From Clostridia bacterium (GTDB lineage: Bacteria; Bacillota; Clostridia; Oscillospirales; Acutalibacteraceae): a stretch of DNA of 61,075 nucleotides. Position 1 is the first letter of the stretch, and the number at the start of each line of letters is the position of its first letter. Position numbers and translations under genes: made by a program. Below, in pieces: positions 14,916 to 24,248 of this stretch. The notes beneath the pieces are model-generated. The model was not told the DNA's origin. It was given only the letters and a program-made list of their open reading frames with translations, and ran no database searches. The stretch lies in assembly GCA_017474045.1 (NCBI GenBank), contig JAFUHX010000004.1:1-61075 (forward strand), in the 5' to 3' direction.

Positions 14916-15326
14916 ATGAAAAAACAAGACTTAATTAATGAATTTGTCGATGTTTTCTCAAAAATCAATCGGGCAAAAACCTTTGTTGACTTTCAGTTTT
15001 ATCTTAAAGGCGAAAGCATTTTTCTTTCATACTTAGAGGAAACAGGCGGAAGTGCAGCTCCCAGCGAGTTAGCCAAAGAGCTTCAGATTTCTCCGGCAAG
15101 AGTTGCCGCCATAATAAAAAGCCTTGAGATAAAAAAGCTTGTTATCAGAAAGAGTTCTCCCGGAGACAAAAGGCGAAATCTTGTTGAAATTACAAAAAAA
15201 GGAAGCGAATGGGTAGAGATTACCAAAAACCGACTTTCCGAAAGCGCAGTTTTGCTTCTTGACAAATTAGGTGAAGAAGACACCGCCGAGCTTTTGAGAA
15301 TTCTCAACAAAATTTCAAAAATCTAA
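14916..15326 (+). CDS. MarR-family transcriptional regulator
   Basis: A 136-aa winged-helix protein. Helices around SELAKELQISPARVAAIIKS form the DNA-binding motif, and SPGDKRRNLVEITKKG is the wing with the DxR signature of MarR proteins. It likely dimerises on the GTTAAC inverted repeat just upstream and controls the secreted protein and ABC transporter genes after it. The start is uncertain. ATG 14901 directly abuts AGAAGG, which is too close, so I prefer ATG 14916, where AAGGATGAT can serve as the ribosome site. The inducing ligand is unknown. Confidence 0.85.
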   Translation: MKKQDLINEFVDVFSKINRAKTFVDFQFYLKGESIFLSYLEETGGSAAPSELAKELQISPARVAAIIKSLEIKKLVIRKSSPGDKRRNLVEITKKGSEWVEITKNRLSESAVLLLDKLGEEDTAELLRILNKISKI

Positions 15327-15418
15327 TAATTTTTGAAAAACATTGAATTTAATGTTAAATTTATCTTTCAACAATAACATAATAAAGATTAACAGATGAG
15401 GTGATTACTCTGAAGAAT

Positions 15419-18052
15419 ATGGTTAAAAAGCTTTTGTGTGTTTTAATGTGTTTTGCCGTTCTTTTCAGCAGCGTTATCTGCGCTTTCGCGGCAATAACCT
15501 ATCCCGAGGGCGTTACTGAAGAAAATGCACTTGAAGCCATTGAAAAAACAGATACCCTTGTTAAAAACGCTCTTAAAGAAACTGAAAACACAACTGTTTC
15601 TGAGCTGATTTATTCACTTTTGTTTTCCGACGACACTCTCAACTCTCTTCTTGTTGGGGTTTATTCTGAAATTGAAAAACAAAACATGGATCTTTCAAGC
15701 CTTAATATTGTTACCACGCCTGCCGAGGTTGCAAAATATTTAACAGCCTATCCCACGGTTGCTCTCAGTCTGGCAATGGCAACCTCATGGCAAGACATTA
15801 ATCTTGACCTTGCTGTGTGGGGCATTAAAGATAAGGCCGCCTTCAGCGCAGCGGTAGCTTCAATGTTTGGTCCTTTCAACAGTCTTCTTATGACGCTGCT
15901 TTGTTCAAAGAGCTATCCCATGGGGCTTGTTTCAATTCAGGGCGACGAAGGCTATCAGAACAGTATCGTTCCAATGCTTCAGTCTTTGGGCTGCACAGAT
16001 ATCAAGGCTGCCGACCGGTTTAAAGCTGAAGCCGAAGCCGACAACTACAGCATGGTTAAAAACATTGTTAATTCAATTTTTTCTCTTGTTGACGCCATCG
16101 CTCAATCTCCCGTTTCAACTCTTTCTGAAAGACTTCCCGGCCTTTCCTATTATCTTGTTAACGGTGGCTTTGAAGAGAGCATAAAAGCCCTCATCAGCCC
16201 TCTCAACGTTAAGGTTGCGGGCCTTGTTTCAATCATGAACGGCAACCAGATTCTCGAAATGGTTGAAGGCTCAACCGAAGCCCTCTCAAACCCAACAGAG
16301 AGCCTTAATGCAATGCTTTCAGAAAGCGGAATTACCATTGCTTCTCTTGACCTTCAGGCTCTTTCGAAATGCGGAACGGTTGAAAACTCAACCGTTAAAG
16401 CAAACAAGAGCGAAGCCTTCATTTTTATTCTCAGATGGCTTATTGAAACAATAAAGCTTAACAAAGATAACCTTCCTTCGCTTTTAGGTGAGGAAAACGC
16501 TGAAATGGGCGAAATGCTCAAATCCCTTGGTGGAATTTTTGAAAAAGACACAGATGAGCTTGTTTCTCTTTTTGTTAAGCTTCTGACAAAGCCTTTTTCT
16601 GCCGCAACCGAATATCAATGGCCAATTCCCACCTTTAGCGCCTCCTCAGTAAACTACACGCAAAATCTCAGCAAAGAAAAGTTTCAGCGCGTTGTTGAAG
16701 GCATAGATGAGCTTGTTGATCAGTTCGTTGCTGAATCAACAGAAGAGAAAAGTTTGAAAAATCTTCTGAAAAAAGAAATCTATTCACCAAAAACCCTTAG
16801 CGCACTTGTTATCGGTCTTTATAGTATGTTTGACAGCAAAGAGCTGGCTCAGGTTCTTCCCCTTCTGGAAATGGATCTTTCGCCAAAAGGTGTTGCTGCT
16901 CAGATTACTCAGCCTCAGTATTATAAGGCCTCAACAATAATTTCAGCGGCTAAAAAATGGAAAAGCCTTGAGGGAATCAATCTTAACTGGGGCTTTTCCG
17001 CAGGAAACTATGAAGCCTTCAGAAAAGCTCTGACCGCAGCCCTCAGACCTCTTTCCCCTGCCTTAAAGTTTATTCTGGCTGAAGGAAAAATTGAATTTTT
17101 TGACACCATTTCCATCGGCGGCGCAAAGGGATATAACGTTTCTGTTATTCCCATTCTTGAAGCGTTGGGCTGCCCTTCAAACAGAATTCTCAGCTATGAG
17201 GAATATAAAACTCTGGCAAACGCTTCTGCCGACGGCGCAATAAAAGGTCTTCTCGATCCGATTTTTTCTCTTATAAACACCGTTTTTGAAAAGCCAATAT
17301 ACACCTTGACACTGATTCTTCCAAACATAATCTTTTTCCTTGATAACGGAGGCCTTTCTCAGTGCATTAAAAATCTTGTTGATCCTTTTACTGCAATGCT
17401 TTCAGATTTAGGCTTTTCAGCTGAAGAAATGGGCGTTGATTTAAGTCAGTTAACAGAAACCGACATTATCAAAACCCTCGAAACCGAAGCAACAGGCCTG
17501 ATTGAAGACATTGTTCTTCCGCCCATGGATCTTTCTTCTCTCGGAACAATAGGTAAAATTGAGGTTGTTTCAAGCAAGGCAACCTATCATGGTGTTCAGA
17601 GTCAGACCTTCTATGTCAGAGCTGACCAGGAAGCCCTTATGGTAACAATTCTTCGCTTCGTTGTTGAAGTTATCAGAATGCCGGCAAACAGCTCGCTTCT
17701 GACCTCTTTTACAGGTGGCGGTGAAGAAGGCGGAAACCAGATGTTTGCTCAGTTTTCAACAGGAATCGGCGATGAAATGGCAAAAATGACTACCGACGAA
17801 ACGGTTGAATGGCTTTATAAGCTGTTTTTCCGCGAAAGAGCCATTGACCCTCAGCTTCTTGAAAGCGACTATGAGCCAAACATTATTTATAAACCAAAAA
17901 AACAGATTAACTACGGTTTTCTCGGTCCGCTGACAATAGTTCTTATTGTTGCAACAATTATGGCTGTTATCAACCGTTCAAAAATCACCGACTTCCTTGA
18001 AGAAAAAAAGAAGTCGAAGAAAAAAACAACAACTAAGTCACAGGAGGTGTAA
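15419..18052 (+). CDS. Secreted, C-terminally anchored protein with two tandem repeats
   Basis: An 877-aa protein with a signal peptide (about residues 1-25) and one C-terminal membrane segment (about 835-855) followed by a Lys-rich cytoplasmic tail. Two copies of a roughly 400-residue region are visible. One phrase is GYQNSIVPMLQSLGC in copy one and GYNVSVIPILEALGC in copy two; another is LVNGGF against LDNGGL. The domain is not recognised. ATG 15419 is chosen, about 10 nt after GAGGTGATT; the GTG at 15401 lies inside that ribosome site. Two nucleotides separate it from the ABC transporter gene, so it is probably an extracellular part of that export or sensing system. Confidence 0.75.
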   Translation: MVKKLLCVLMCFAVLFSSVICAFAAITYPEGVTEENALEAIEKTDTLVKNALKETENTTVSELIYSLLFSDDTLNSLLVGVYSEIEKQNMDLSSLNIVTTPAEVAKYLTAYPTVALSLAMATSWQDINLDLAVWGIKDKAAFSAAVASMFGPFNSLLMTLLCSKSYPMGLVSIQGDEGYQNSIVPMLQSLGCTDIKAADRFKAEAEADNYSMVKNIVNSIFSLVDAIAQSPVSTLSERLPGLSYYLVNGGFEESIKALISPLNVKVAGLVSIMNGNQILEMVEGSTEALSNPTESLNAMLSESGITIASLDLQALSKCGTVENSTVKANKSEAFIFILRWLIETIKLNKDNLPSLLGEENAEMGEMLKSLGGIFEKDTDELVSLFVKLLTKPFSAATEYQWPIPTFSASSVNYTQNLSKEKFQRVVEGIDELVDQFVAESTEEKSLKNLLKKEIYSPKTLSALVIGLYSMFDSKELAQVLPLLEMDLSPKGVAAQITQPQYYKASTIISAAKKWKSLEGINLNWGFSAGNYEAFRKALTAALRPLSPALKFILAEGKIEFFDTISIGGAKGYNVSVIPILEALGCPSNRILSYEEYKTLANASADGAIKGLLDPIFSLINTVFEKPIYTLTLILPNIIFFLDNGGLSQCIKNLVDPFTAMLSDLGFSAEEMGVDLSQLTETDIIKTLETEATGLIEDIVLPPMDLSSLGTIGKIEVVSSKATYHGVQSQTFYVRADQEALMVTILRFVVEVIRMPANSSLLTSFTGGGEEGGNQMFAQFSTGIGDEMAKMTTDETVEWLYKLFFRERAIDPQLLESDYEPNIIYKPKKQINYGFLGPLTIVLIVATIMAVINRSKITDFLEEKKKSKKKTTTKSQEV

Positions 18053-18054
18053 TT

Positions 18055-20796
18055 ATGCTGGTATTAAAAGATATAATCAAAGACTATGTTGCCGGCGACA
18101 CCAGCGTCAGAGCCCTTAAAAATGTCAGCATTAATTTCAGAGAAAGCGAATTTGTTGCCGTCCTCGGTCCGTCAGGCTGCGGAAAAACAACAATGCTTAA
18201 CTTAATAGGCGGCCTCGACAGATACACAAGCGGCGACCTCATCATAAACGGAAAATCAACAAAAACCTTTACCGATGATGATTGGGATACCTACAGAAAT
18301 CACTCCGTAGGCTTCGTTTTTCAAAGCTATAATCTCATTCCCCACCAGACCGTTCTTTCAAACGTTGAGCTCGCTCTCACTCTTTCAGGCGTTTCAAAAG
18401 CTGAGAGAAGAAGAAGAGCCATTGAAGCGCTTGAAAAGGTTGGCTTAGGTAATCAGATTGATAAAAAGCCTTCACAGATGTCTGGCGGTCAGATGCAACG
18501 AGTTGCCATTGCCAGAGCTTTAATCAACAATCCCGACATTATTCTCGCCGACGAACCCACCGGAGCTTTGGACAGCGAAACAAGTGTTCAGATTATGAAC
18601 ATTCTCAAAGAGATTTCAAAAGATAAGCTCATAATAATGGTTACTCACAACCCCGACCTTGCCAACGAATACGCTAACAGAATAATCGGCTGCCTCGACG
18701 GCGAAATCGTCAGCGATACTAACCCCTTTGAGCCTGAAACAGCTGATTTTGAAGCTGAAAAAATCAAGGTTGAAGCCGAAAAGAAAAAAGGCAAAAAGCC
18801 CTCTATGTCTATGAAAATGGCTTTTGACCTCAGCTTAAGAAATCTTCTTACAAAAAAAGCAAGAACCCTTTTAACTGTTTTTGCCGGAAGTATCGGTATT
18901 ATAGGAATTGCGTTGGTTCTTGCCCTTTCAAACGGAATTAACGGCTTCATTGCGAAGCTTGAAAGCGATGCCTTGCTTCTTTTTCCCATGTCAGTTGAAA
19001 AAGAAGCCGTTGACACCGACAGCATGCTTGAAACAGCCATGGGGCTTAATCCGCTTTTAGATGTTGACCACGACAGAGACGCCGTTTATGTCAACAGCTC
19101 TATGAGCACAATGCTCAACACCTTTATTCAGCAATCTTCTTCAAACAACCTCGGAAGCTTCAAAAAATATATTGACGACAACAAGAAGGTTTTTGAAGAA
19201 AACTGCAACGCGGTTCAATATAAATATTCATCACCTCTTAATATCTACAGAACCGATGTTGGCAACTCCATTGTTCAGGTCAGCCCCAACACAGTTCTTG
19301 ACGAAATGAGTCTTGACGCTCTTTCAGCCGTTGAAGGCTTCGTTGACCTTGAAAGCTATACTAACCTCTGGCAGCAGCTTATCGGAAACAACGAAACAAT
19401 TAAAGAGCATTACACCGTTGTTTACGGTCAGCTTCCTCAGAAATTTAACGAGGTTGTTCTCATTGTTGACGGAAACAACGAAATCACCGAGCTTATGCTC
19501 TATTCTTTGGGAATAAAAAACCAGAAGCAGTTTATGTCAAATGTTATGGGTGCTATTTCAGGCGGTCAGGAGGTTGACAACAGCGCTGTTTCAAAATATA
19601 CCTATGAAGAAATTCTCAAGCTTAAATATAAACTTGTTTTAAGCAGTGATTATATGGTTCAAAACAAGAAAACAGGCCTCTGGGAAGACAGACGAGACAA
19701 CAATTCTCACCTTAAAAAGATTATTAAAAACGGCGTTGACATTAAAATTGTTGGTGTTATCCGCCCCAACGACGATAATATTCTTGCCGTAGGAACCGGC
19801 TGCATCGGCTACAGCGCAGATCTTATGGAATACGTTATTAACGAAACAGCCAACTCAAAGGTTGTTAAGGCTCAGCTTTCCGACACCTCAAAAGATATTA
19901 TCACAGGCGAAAAATTTGTTAACATGACCGTTAACGATTTTGACCTTGTTGATATTGACCTTGAAAAAATCAATTTTGACTATCTCGACATCACACCGTT
20001 TCTTTCAATGGCTGCCGACATTGACCTTTCTCAGTTTGACATTATGGACCTTTCATCGATGTTTGACTTTAAAGACATGAGCGACCTTCAGAAAAAGCTT
20101 ATGGAAGGCTATCTCAATGACGAGCAGGTTCTTTCCTTCAAGCAGGCATATCTTGACACGATGAACGAAAAATGTTCACTTGAAAAAACCCTTGAAACAA
20201 TCGGTTACTGCGACAGAAACAACCCCACTTCCATAGCTCTTTATCCAAAGAATTTTGAGTCAAAGGCCATTGTTAACGATATGGTTGATTACTATAACCA
20301 AACCGTTACTGAAGACGGTCACGAAGAGCTTACCATCAGATGCACCGACTACATCGGAATAGTTATGGGTGTTGCAACTCAGGCAATTGATATCGTTACC
20401 TATACCCTTGTTATTTTCGTTGCAATTTCTCTTGTTGTTTCTTCAATTATGATTGGAATCATTACCTATGTTTCCGTTCTTGAAAGAACCAAAGAAATCG
20501 GTATTTTAAGAAGTATCGGAGCTTCAAAAAGAGATATTTCAAACGTATTCAACGCCGAAACAATTATTATCGGTCTGAGCGCCGGTCTTTTCGGAATTAT
20601 TTCAACGGTCTTGCTGTCGATTCCGATTTCGCTGATTCTTCAGCACCTGACCGGAACTTCAATTGCGGCTGTTCTTCACGTTTCAAACGCATCGATTCTT
20701 GTTGCAATCAGCGTTTTCCTGACCTTTATTGCAGGTTTGGTTCCCTCCTCTCTCGCAGCAAAGAAGGACCCCGTTGAAGCCTTAAGAAGCGAATAA
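18055..20796 (+). CDS. ABC transporter, fused ATPase and FtsX/MacB-type permease
   Basis: A 913-aa fusion. Residues 1-230 are an ATPase of the LolD/MacB class: GPSGCGKTT at 38-46, signature MSGGQMQRVA, Walker B IILADEPTGALD and THN switch. A membrane helix near residue 275 leads into a large extracellular domain (about 300-770). Three C-terminal helices with the FtsX phrase ERTKEIGILRSIGASKRDI end the chain. Such type VII ABC proteins do mechanical work on envelope substrates or expel antimicrobial peptides rather than pumping through the bilayer. It follows a secreted two-repeat protein and a MarR regulator in one operon. The substrate is unknown. Confidence 0.9.
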   Translation: MLVLKDIIKDYVAGDTSVRALKNVSINFRESEFVAVLGPSGCGKTTMLNLIGGLDRYTSGDLIINGKSTKTFTDDDWDTYRNHSVGFVFQSYNLIPHQTVLSNVELALTLSGVSKAERRRRAIEALEKVGLGNQIDKKPSQMSGGQMQRVAIARALINNPDIILADEPTGALDSETSVQIMNILKEISKDKLIIMVTHNPDLANEYANRIIGCLDGEIVSDTNPFEPETADFEAEKIKVEAEKKKGKKPSMSMKMAFDLSLRNLLTKKARTLLTVFAGSIGIIGIALVLALSNGINGFIAKLESDALLLFPMSVEKEAVDTDSMLETAMGLNPLLDVDHDRDAVYVNSSMSTMLNTFIQQSSSNNLGSFKKYIDDNKKVFEENCNAVQYKYSSPLNIYRTDVGNSIVQVSPNTVLDEMSLDALSAVEGFVDLESYTNLWQQLIGNNETIKEHYTVVYGQLPQKFNEVVLIVDGNNEITELMLYSLGIKNQKQFMSNVMGAISGGQEVDNSAVSKYTYEEILKLKYKLVLSSDYMVQNKKTGLWEDRRDNNSHLKKIIKNGVDIKIVGVIRPNDDNILAVGTGCIGYSADLMEYVINETANSKVVKAQLSDTSKDIITGEKFVNMTVNDFDLVDIDLEKINFDYLDITPFLSMAADIDLSQFDIMDLSSMFDFKDMSDLQKKLMEGYLNDEQVLSFKQAYLDTMNEKCSLEKTLETIGYCDRNNPTSIALYPKNFESKAIVNDMVDYYNQTVTEDGHEELTIRCTDYIGIVMGVATQAIDIVTYTLVIFVAISLVVSSIMIGIITYVSVLERTKEIGILRSIGASKRDISNVFNAETIIIGLSAGLFGIISTVLLSIPISLILQHLTGTSIAAVLHVSNASILVAISVFLTFIAGLVPSSLAAKKDPVEALRSE

Positions 20797-20814
20797 ATCA
20801 AAATGGTCTGCAAA

Positions 20815-20923
20815 AAATCGCGGACCGCATAAAACAAACAAAGGGTTTCTTTCGGTTAATGCCAAAGAAGCCCTTTAAAACTATAAAAACTACTGAAAGA
20901 AGATAAAGTATGCTATAAACAAA
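20815..20923 (+). repeat. Dispersed intergenic repeat, copy 1
   Basis: Two hairpins (GGTCTGC/GCGGACC, then AAAGGGTTTCTTT with AAAGAAGCCCTTT) separated by CCGCATAAA and followed by AAAACTATAAAAA and CTATAAACAAA. The same order occurs at 23419-23547 and 60887-61033. The second hairpin may act as the terminator of the ABC gene. Confidence 0.75.
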
Positions 20924-20937
20924 GCTTTTTTCAGGCA

Positions 20938-20966
20938 TTGAAAATTTCGTTTTCTTATGTTAAAAT
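20938..20966 (+). promoter_or_regulatory. Promoter of the yfbR-like gene
   Basis: TTGAAA, a 17-nt spacer and TAAAAT, 30 nt before the start codon. Confidence 0.55.
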
Positions 20967-20995
20967 CGAGGCATAATTATTCTAAGGAGAAAAAT

Positions 20996-21580
20996 ATGAA
21001 TCACCATTTTTTTGCCATGCATTCAAGAATGAAATATATTAACCGCTGGGCATTGATGAGAAACACCCTCAGCGAAAATATTTCAGAACACAGCAACGAC
21101 GTTGCAGCAATCGCTCACGCAATCGCCGTTATTAAAAACATCCGTTTCGGCGGAAATGTTAACGCCGAAAGAGCCGCAGTTCTCGGTCTCTACCACGACA
21201 TGCCCGAAATCATAACCGGAGACATGCCCACCCCGGTCAAATATCACAGCAAAACGCTTCACAGCGAGTTTCTTCAGCTTGAAACCATGGCTTGTGAAAG
21301 ACTTTTAAACATGCTGCCTGAAGACCTTAAAGAAACCTATAAAAGCTTCTTCTTTAAAAAAGAAGAAGACGAAGAGCTTTGGAAAATTGTTAAGGCGGCT
21401 GACAAAATCTCTGCCCTTATAAAATGTATTGAAGAAAAAAACGCCGGAAACAGCGAATTTTCCAGCGCACTTGATTCAACAAAAAAGGCTATTAAAAAAA
21501 TGAATATGCCCGAAGCTGAAGCTTTTGTTGAAGACTTTATTGAAAGCTATTATCTCAGCCTTGATGAACAGCAATCTTAA
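20996..21580 (+). CDS. yfbR: HD-domain 5'-deoxynucleotidase, YfbR family
   Basis: A 194-aa cytoplasmic HD hydrolase. The order HSRMKYINRW, ISEHSNDVAAIAHA, LYHDMPEIITGDMPTPVKY, KAADKISALIKC matches YfbR, which removes the 5' phosphate from deoxyribonucleoside monophosphates with a divalent metal. Metal ligands are the His in the SEHS segment, the HD pair in YHDMPE and the Asp in KAADK. Length is normal (about 190-200). The ATG at 20996 has AAGGAG 6 nt upstream. It has its own promoter, so it is probably a single-gene unit. Confidence 0.85.
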   Translation: MNHHFFAMHSRMKYINRWALMRNTLSENISEHSNDVAAIAHAIAVIKNIRFGGNVNAERAAVLGLYHDMPEIITGDMPTPVKYHSKTLHSEFLQLETMACERLLNMLPEDLKETYKSFFFKKEEDEELWKIVKAADKISALIKCIEEKNAGNSEFSSALDSTKKAIKKMNMPEAEAFVEDFIESYYLSLDEQQS

Positions 21581-21590
21581 TTTTTATATA

Positions 21591-21619
21591 TTGCTTTTTT
21601 CTCAAGTTAGCTGTATAAT
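21591..21619 (+). promoter_or_regulatory. Promoter of the 21650 gene
   Basis: TTGCTT, a 17-nt spacer and TATAAT. Confidence 0.6.
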
Positions 21620-21649
21620 TAAGTTTATTAAACCAAAGGAGATGTAGAT

Positions 21650-23413
21650 ATGGAACCTATTAAAGTTGACTTTGGCGGAAGCGACAATTCTTCCGGCAAA
21701 AAGACCGCTTTTTCCACCCCTGAAAAAAGCACCCTTAAAATCATCCTGAGCATTGTTGTTGCCATCGTTGCCGGTGCAGTTGCTTATTATTTCATGCTTC
21801 CTGCCCTTAACTTCAAAAGCACAGATCTTTATATGTTTCTTGGAATTATTCTTGCCGCTTTTGTTGTTTCCCTGGCTGTTCTTTCAGGCGCAATGCAATC
21901 ACCGGAATATCTTCCCTATGTTAAAAAGAAAGCCATTGTTCCCGTTGCAATCGGTGTTCTTCTTGCCGCTGTTGTGGGAATCGGAATGCTTGTTTCTTCT
22001 GTTTTTTTCAGAGCAGATTCATATTCTAAAATCATTACCATTGACGAAAGCAAAAGCTTCGCTACTGATATTGAAGAGGCTAACTTCCAGTCTGTTCCCG
22101 TTTTAGACGTTGATGCCTCAACTGCTCTTGCAACAAGAGCCCTCGGCGACCTTGCTTCAATCAACATGGTTTCTCAGTTTGAGGTTTCTTCTGATTCAAC
22201 CCAGATTAACTATAAGAATTCTCCCATAAGAGTCACAACTCTTGCCTATGGCGACATCTTCAAGTGGCTGAAAAACACTAAAAACGGCTTACCCGGCTAT
22301 ATTCTTGTTGACATGGTAACTCAGAAATCTGAGCTCGTTATGTTGGAGGAAGGAAATTATATTAAATATTCCACTCAGGAGCATTTCGGAAAATATCTTA
22401 TGCGCCATGTGAGATTTGAATATCCCACTTATATTTTTGATGCACCTCACTTTGAAATTGATGAAAGCGGACGCCCCTATTGGCTCTGCCCTGTTTTAGA
22501 CAAAACCATTGGCCTTTTCGGCGGAACAGATGTTATCGGTGTTGTTATTGTTGACGCAATAACCGGCGAATTCAAGGAATACACCATTGACGAAATCAAG
22601 GAAAACAAAGACATTCAGTGGATCGACGTTATTTATTCAACAGACCTTCTCGTTGAGCAATATAACTACTACGGTCAATACAGCGGCGGCTTCATCAATT
22701 CAATCATCGGTCAGGAAGGCGTTAAAATTGCAACAGAAGGCTCCAACTTCCTTGCAATGAATGACGACGTTTATATGTACACCGGTGTTACCTCCGCCGG
22801 AGGCGACCAGGCAATTATCGGCTTCGTTCTTGTTAACATGAGAACCAAAGACGCTAATTTCTATACCGTTTCAGGCGCTAAGGAATATTCAGCCAGAGAC
22901 TCAGCTCAGGGTGCTGTTCAGGACTATAAATATACCGCAACCTTCCCTATTCTTCTCAACATCAGCGGTGAACCCACATATTTCATGTCTCTTAAAGACT
23001 CAAGCAATCTTGTTAAGCGCTTTGCAATGGTAAACGTTCAGAACTATCAGGTTGTTGTTACCGGCGAAACCATTGCCCAATGCACAGAAGCTTATGTTAA
23101 GAGTCTTAAGCAAAACAATATTAACATCAAGGTTGATATTGATGAAATTGAAAACGCCACCCAGAACACAGAAAACGAAAACGAAACTCCCAAGACTGAA
23201 ACAAAAACAGTTAAAGGAAAAATTGCTGACATCAGAACAGCCGTTATGGGCGGTGAAAGCGTTTATTTCATTCGTCTTGAAAAAGGCAGCGCATACTACA
23301 CAATTTCGGCTTCAAACGCTCAGAATGTTGTTATTCTTAACATCGGCGACAGCATAAAAATTGAATTTGAAGAATCAGACGAAAAGATTATTGAAGCCAT
23401 CAGCATAAAATAA
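21650..23413 (+). CDS. Conserved membrane protein of unknown function
   Basis: A 587-aa protein. Three hydrophobic segments lie near residues 28-50, 58-80 and 95-118. They are followed by a large soluble domain of about 400 residues, probably outside the cell. The domain contains two similar halves, with phrases such as LPGYILVDMVTQKSELV and IIGFVLVNMRTKDANFY, which suggests a duplicated PepSY-like fold. The last about 65 residues form a small OB-like beta domain after a Thr/Glu-rich linker. I recall similar proteins as uncharacterised in clostridia, but cannot name a function. AAAGGAG precedes the ATG. It has its own promoter and is followed by a dispersed repeat. Confidence 0.7.
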   Translation: MEPIKVDFGGSDNSSGKKTAFSTPEKSTLKIILSIVVAIVAGAVAYYFMLPALNFKSTDLYMFLGIILAAFVVSLAVLSGAMQSPEYLPYVKKKAIVPVAIGVLLAAVVGIGMLVSSVFFRADSYSKIITIDESKSFATDIEEANFQSVPVLDVDASTALATRALGDLASINMVSQFEVSSDSTQINYKNSPIRVTTLAYGDIFKWLKNTKNGLPGYILVDMVTQKSELVMLEEGNYIKYSTQEHFGKYLMRHVRFEYPTYIFDAPHFEIDESGRPYWLCPVLDKTIGLFGGTDVIGVVIVDAITGEFKEYTIDEIKENKDIQWIDVIYSTDLLVEQYNYYGQYSGGFINSIIGQEGVKIATEGSNFLAMNDDVYMYTGVTSAGGDQAIIGFVLVNMRTKDANFYTVSGAKEYSARDSAQGAVQDYKYTATFPILLNISGEPTYFMSLKDSSNLVKRFAMVNVQNYQVVVTGETIAQCTEAYVKSLKQNNINIKVDIDEIENATQNTENENETPKTETKTVKGKIADIRTAVMGGESVYFIRLEKGSAYYTISASNAQNVVILNIGDSIKIEFEESDEKIIEAISIK

Positions 23414-23418
23414 AAAAC

Positions 23419-23547
23419 GATCTGTAAAAAAATACAGGCCGCATAAATCAACACAAATAAAGGGTTTCTTTTGGTAGCTTAAAAGCCAAAAGAAGCCCTT
23501 TAAAACTATAAAAATCAAAAAAAGAAGACAAGCTTTATTCTATAAAC
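23419..23547 (+). repeat. Dispersed intergenic repeat, copy 2
   Basis: Same order as copy 1: a GATCTGTA/TACAGG hairpin, CCGCATAAA, a long hairpin AAAGGGTTTCTTTTGG with CCAAAAGAAGCCCTTT, then AAAACTATAAAAA and CTATAAAC. It lies between convergent genes (21650 plus and sigF minus) and may end both transcripts. Confidence 0.75.
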
Positions 23548-23573
23548 ACCATTGTGTCAATTTAGCCGACCCT

Positions 23574-24242
23574 TTAAACCATCTTTTTTCTCATTTTTGT
23601 GAGAATAACCTTTTCGCGCCTTGAAACCTGAACCTGAGAAAGCCCCATTTTTTCAGCTGTTTTAACCTGAGTCAGACCTTTGAAATATCTCAGCTCAATA
23701 AGCTCTCTGTCTTCATCTTCAAGGTTTCTGATTACATCATAAAGCGCAAGACGGTCAGAAATTTCTTCCTCATGAGAGTTAATGGGAATGTCGAACTGAT
23801 GACTTTCGCTTTCGTCTTCGCCCATGGTCAGAGAAACGGTGGGCATTGAAACAGTAATCAGCTCCGCTGCCTCTGCCGCCTCAACTCCAAGAGCCTTTGC
23901 CAGTTCATTTACCGTTGGCTCGCGCTGAAGCTTTACCGAAAGCTCTTCTTTGACCTTCATGGCGTTTCTTGCTTTTTCTTTCAACGTTCTTCCGATTTTC
24001 ACCGGTCCGCCGTCTCTGAAAATCCGTTTGATTTCTCCCAGAATTACGGGAACAGCATAGGTTGAAAAAGCAAAGCCCCTGGTTTCATCAAAGTTGTCGG
24101 CAGCCTTGATAAGACCGATACAGCCCGCCTGAAACAAATCGTCATAGTCAACACCTCTTCCGCGGAATTTGTTTGCGCAGGCATGAACTAAACCGTAGTT
24201 GCTGTTTATAATCTCCTCTCTGTTTTCTTTTCGGAGAACCAA
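23574..24242 (-). CDS. sigF: Forespore sigma factor SigF, TTG start
   Basis: A 222-aa sigma-70 family factor. Region 2 contains DYDDLFQAGCIGLIKA and FSTYAVPVILGEIKR. Region 4 ends with a helix-turn-helix at GLTQVKTAEKMGLSQVQVSR. The position after spoIIAB identifies it as sigma F, which drives early forespore genes, rather than sigma G. It is shorter than the roughly 255 aa of Bacillus, mainly at the N-terminus. The start is TTG at 24242, with GGGAGG 8 nt upstream overlapping the end of spoIIAB; no ATG or GTG gives full region 2. It probably binds SpoIIAB until SpoIIAA releases it. Confidence 0.93.
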   Translation of the reverse strand: MVLRKENREEIINSNYGLVHACANKFRGRGVDYDDLFQAGCIGLIKAADNFDETRGFAFSTYAVPVILGEIKRIFRDGGPVKIGRTLKEKARNAMKVKEELSVKLQREPTVNELAKALGVEAAEAAELITVSMPTVSLTMGEDESESHQFDIPINSHEEEISDRLALYDVIRNLEDEDRELIELRYFKGLTQVKTAEKMGLSQVQVSRREKVILTKMRKKMV

Positions 24243-24248
24243 AAAAAA

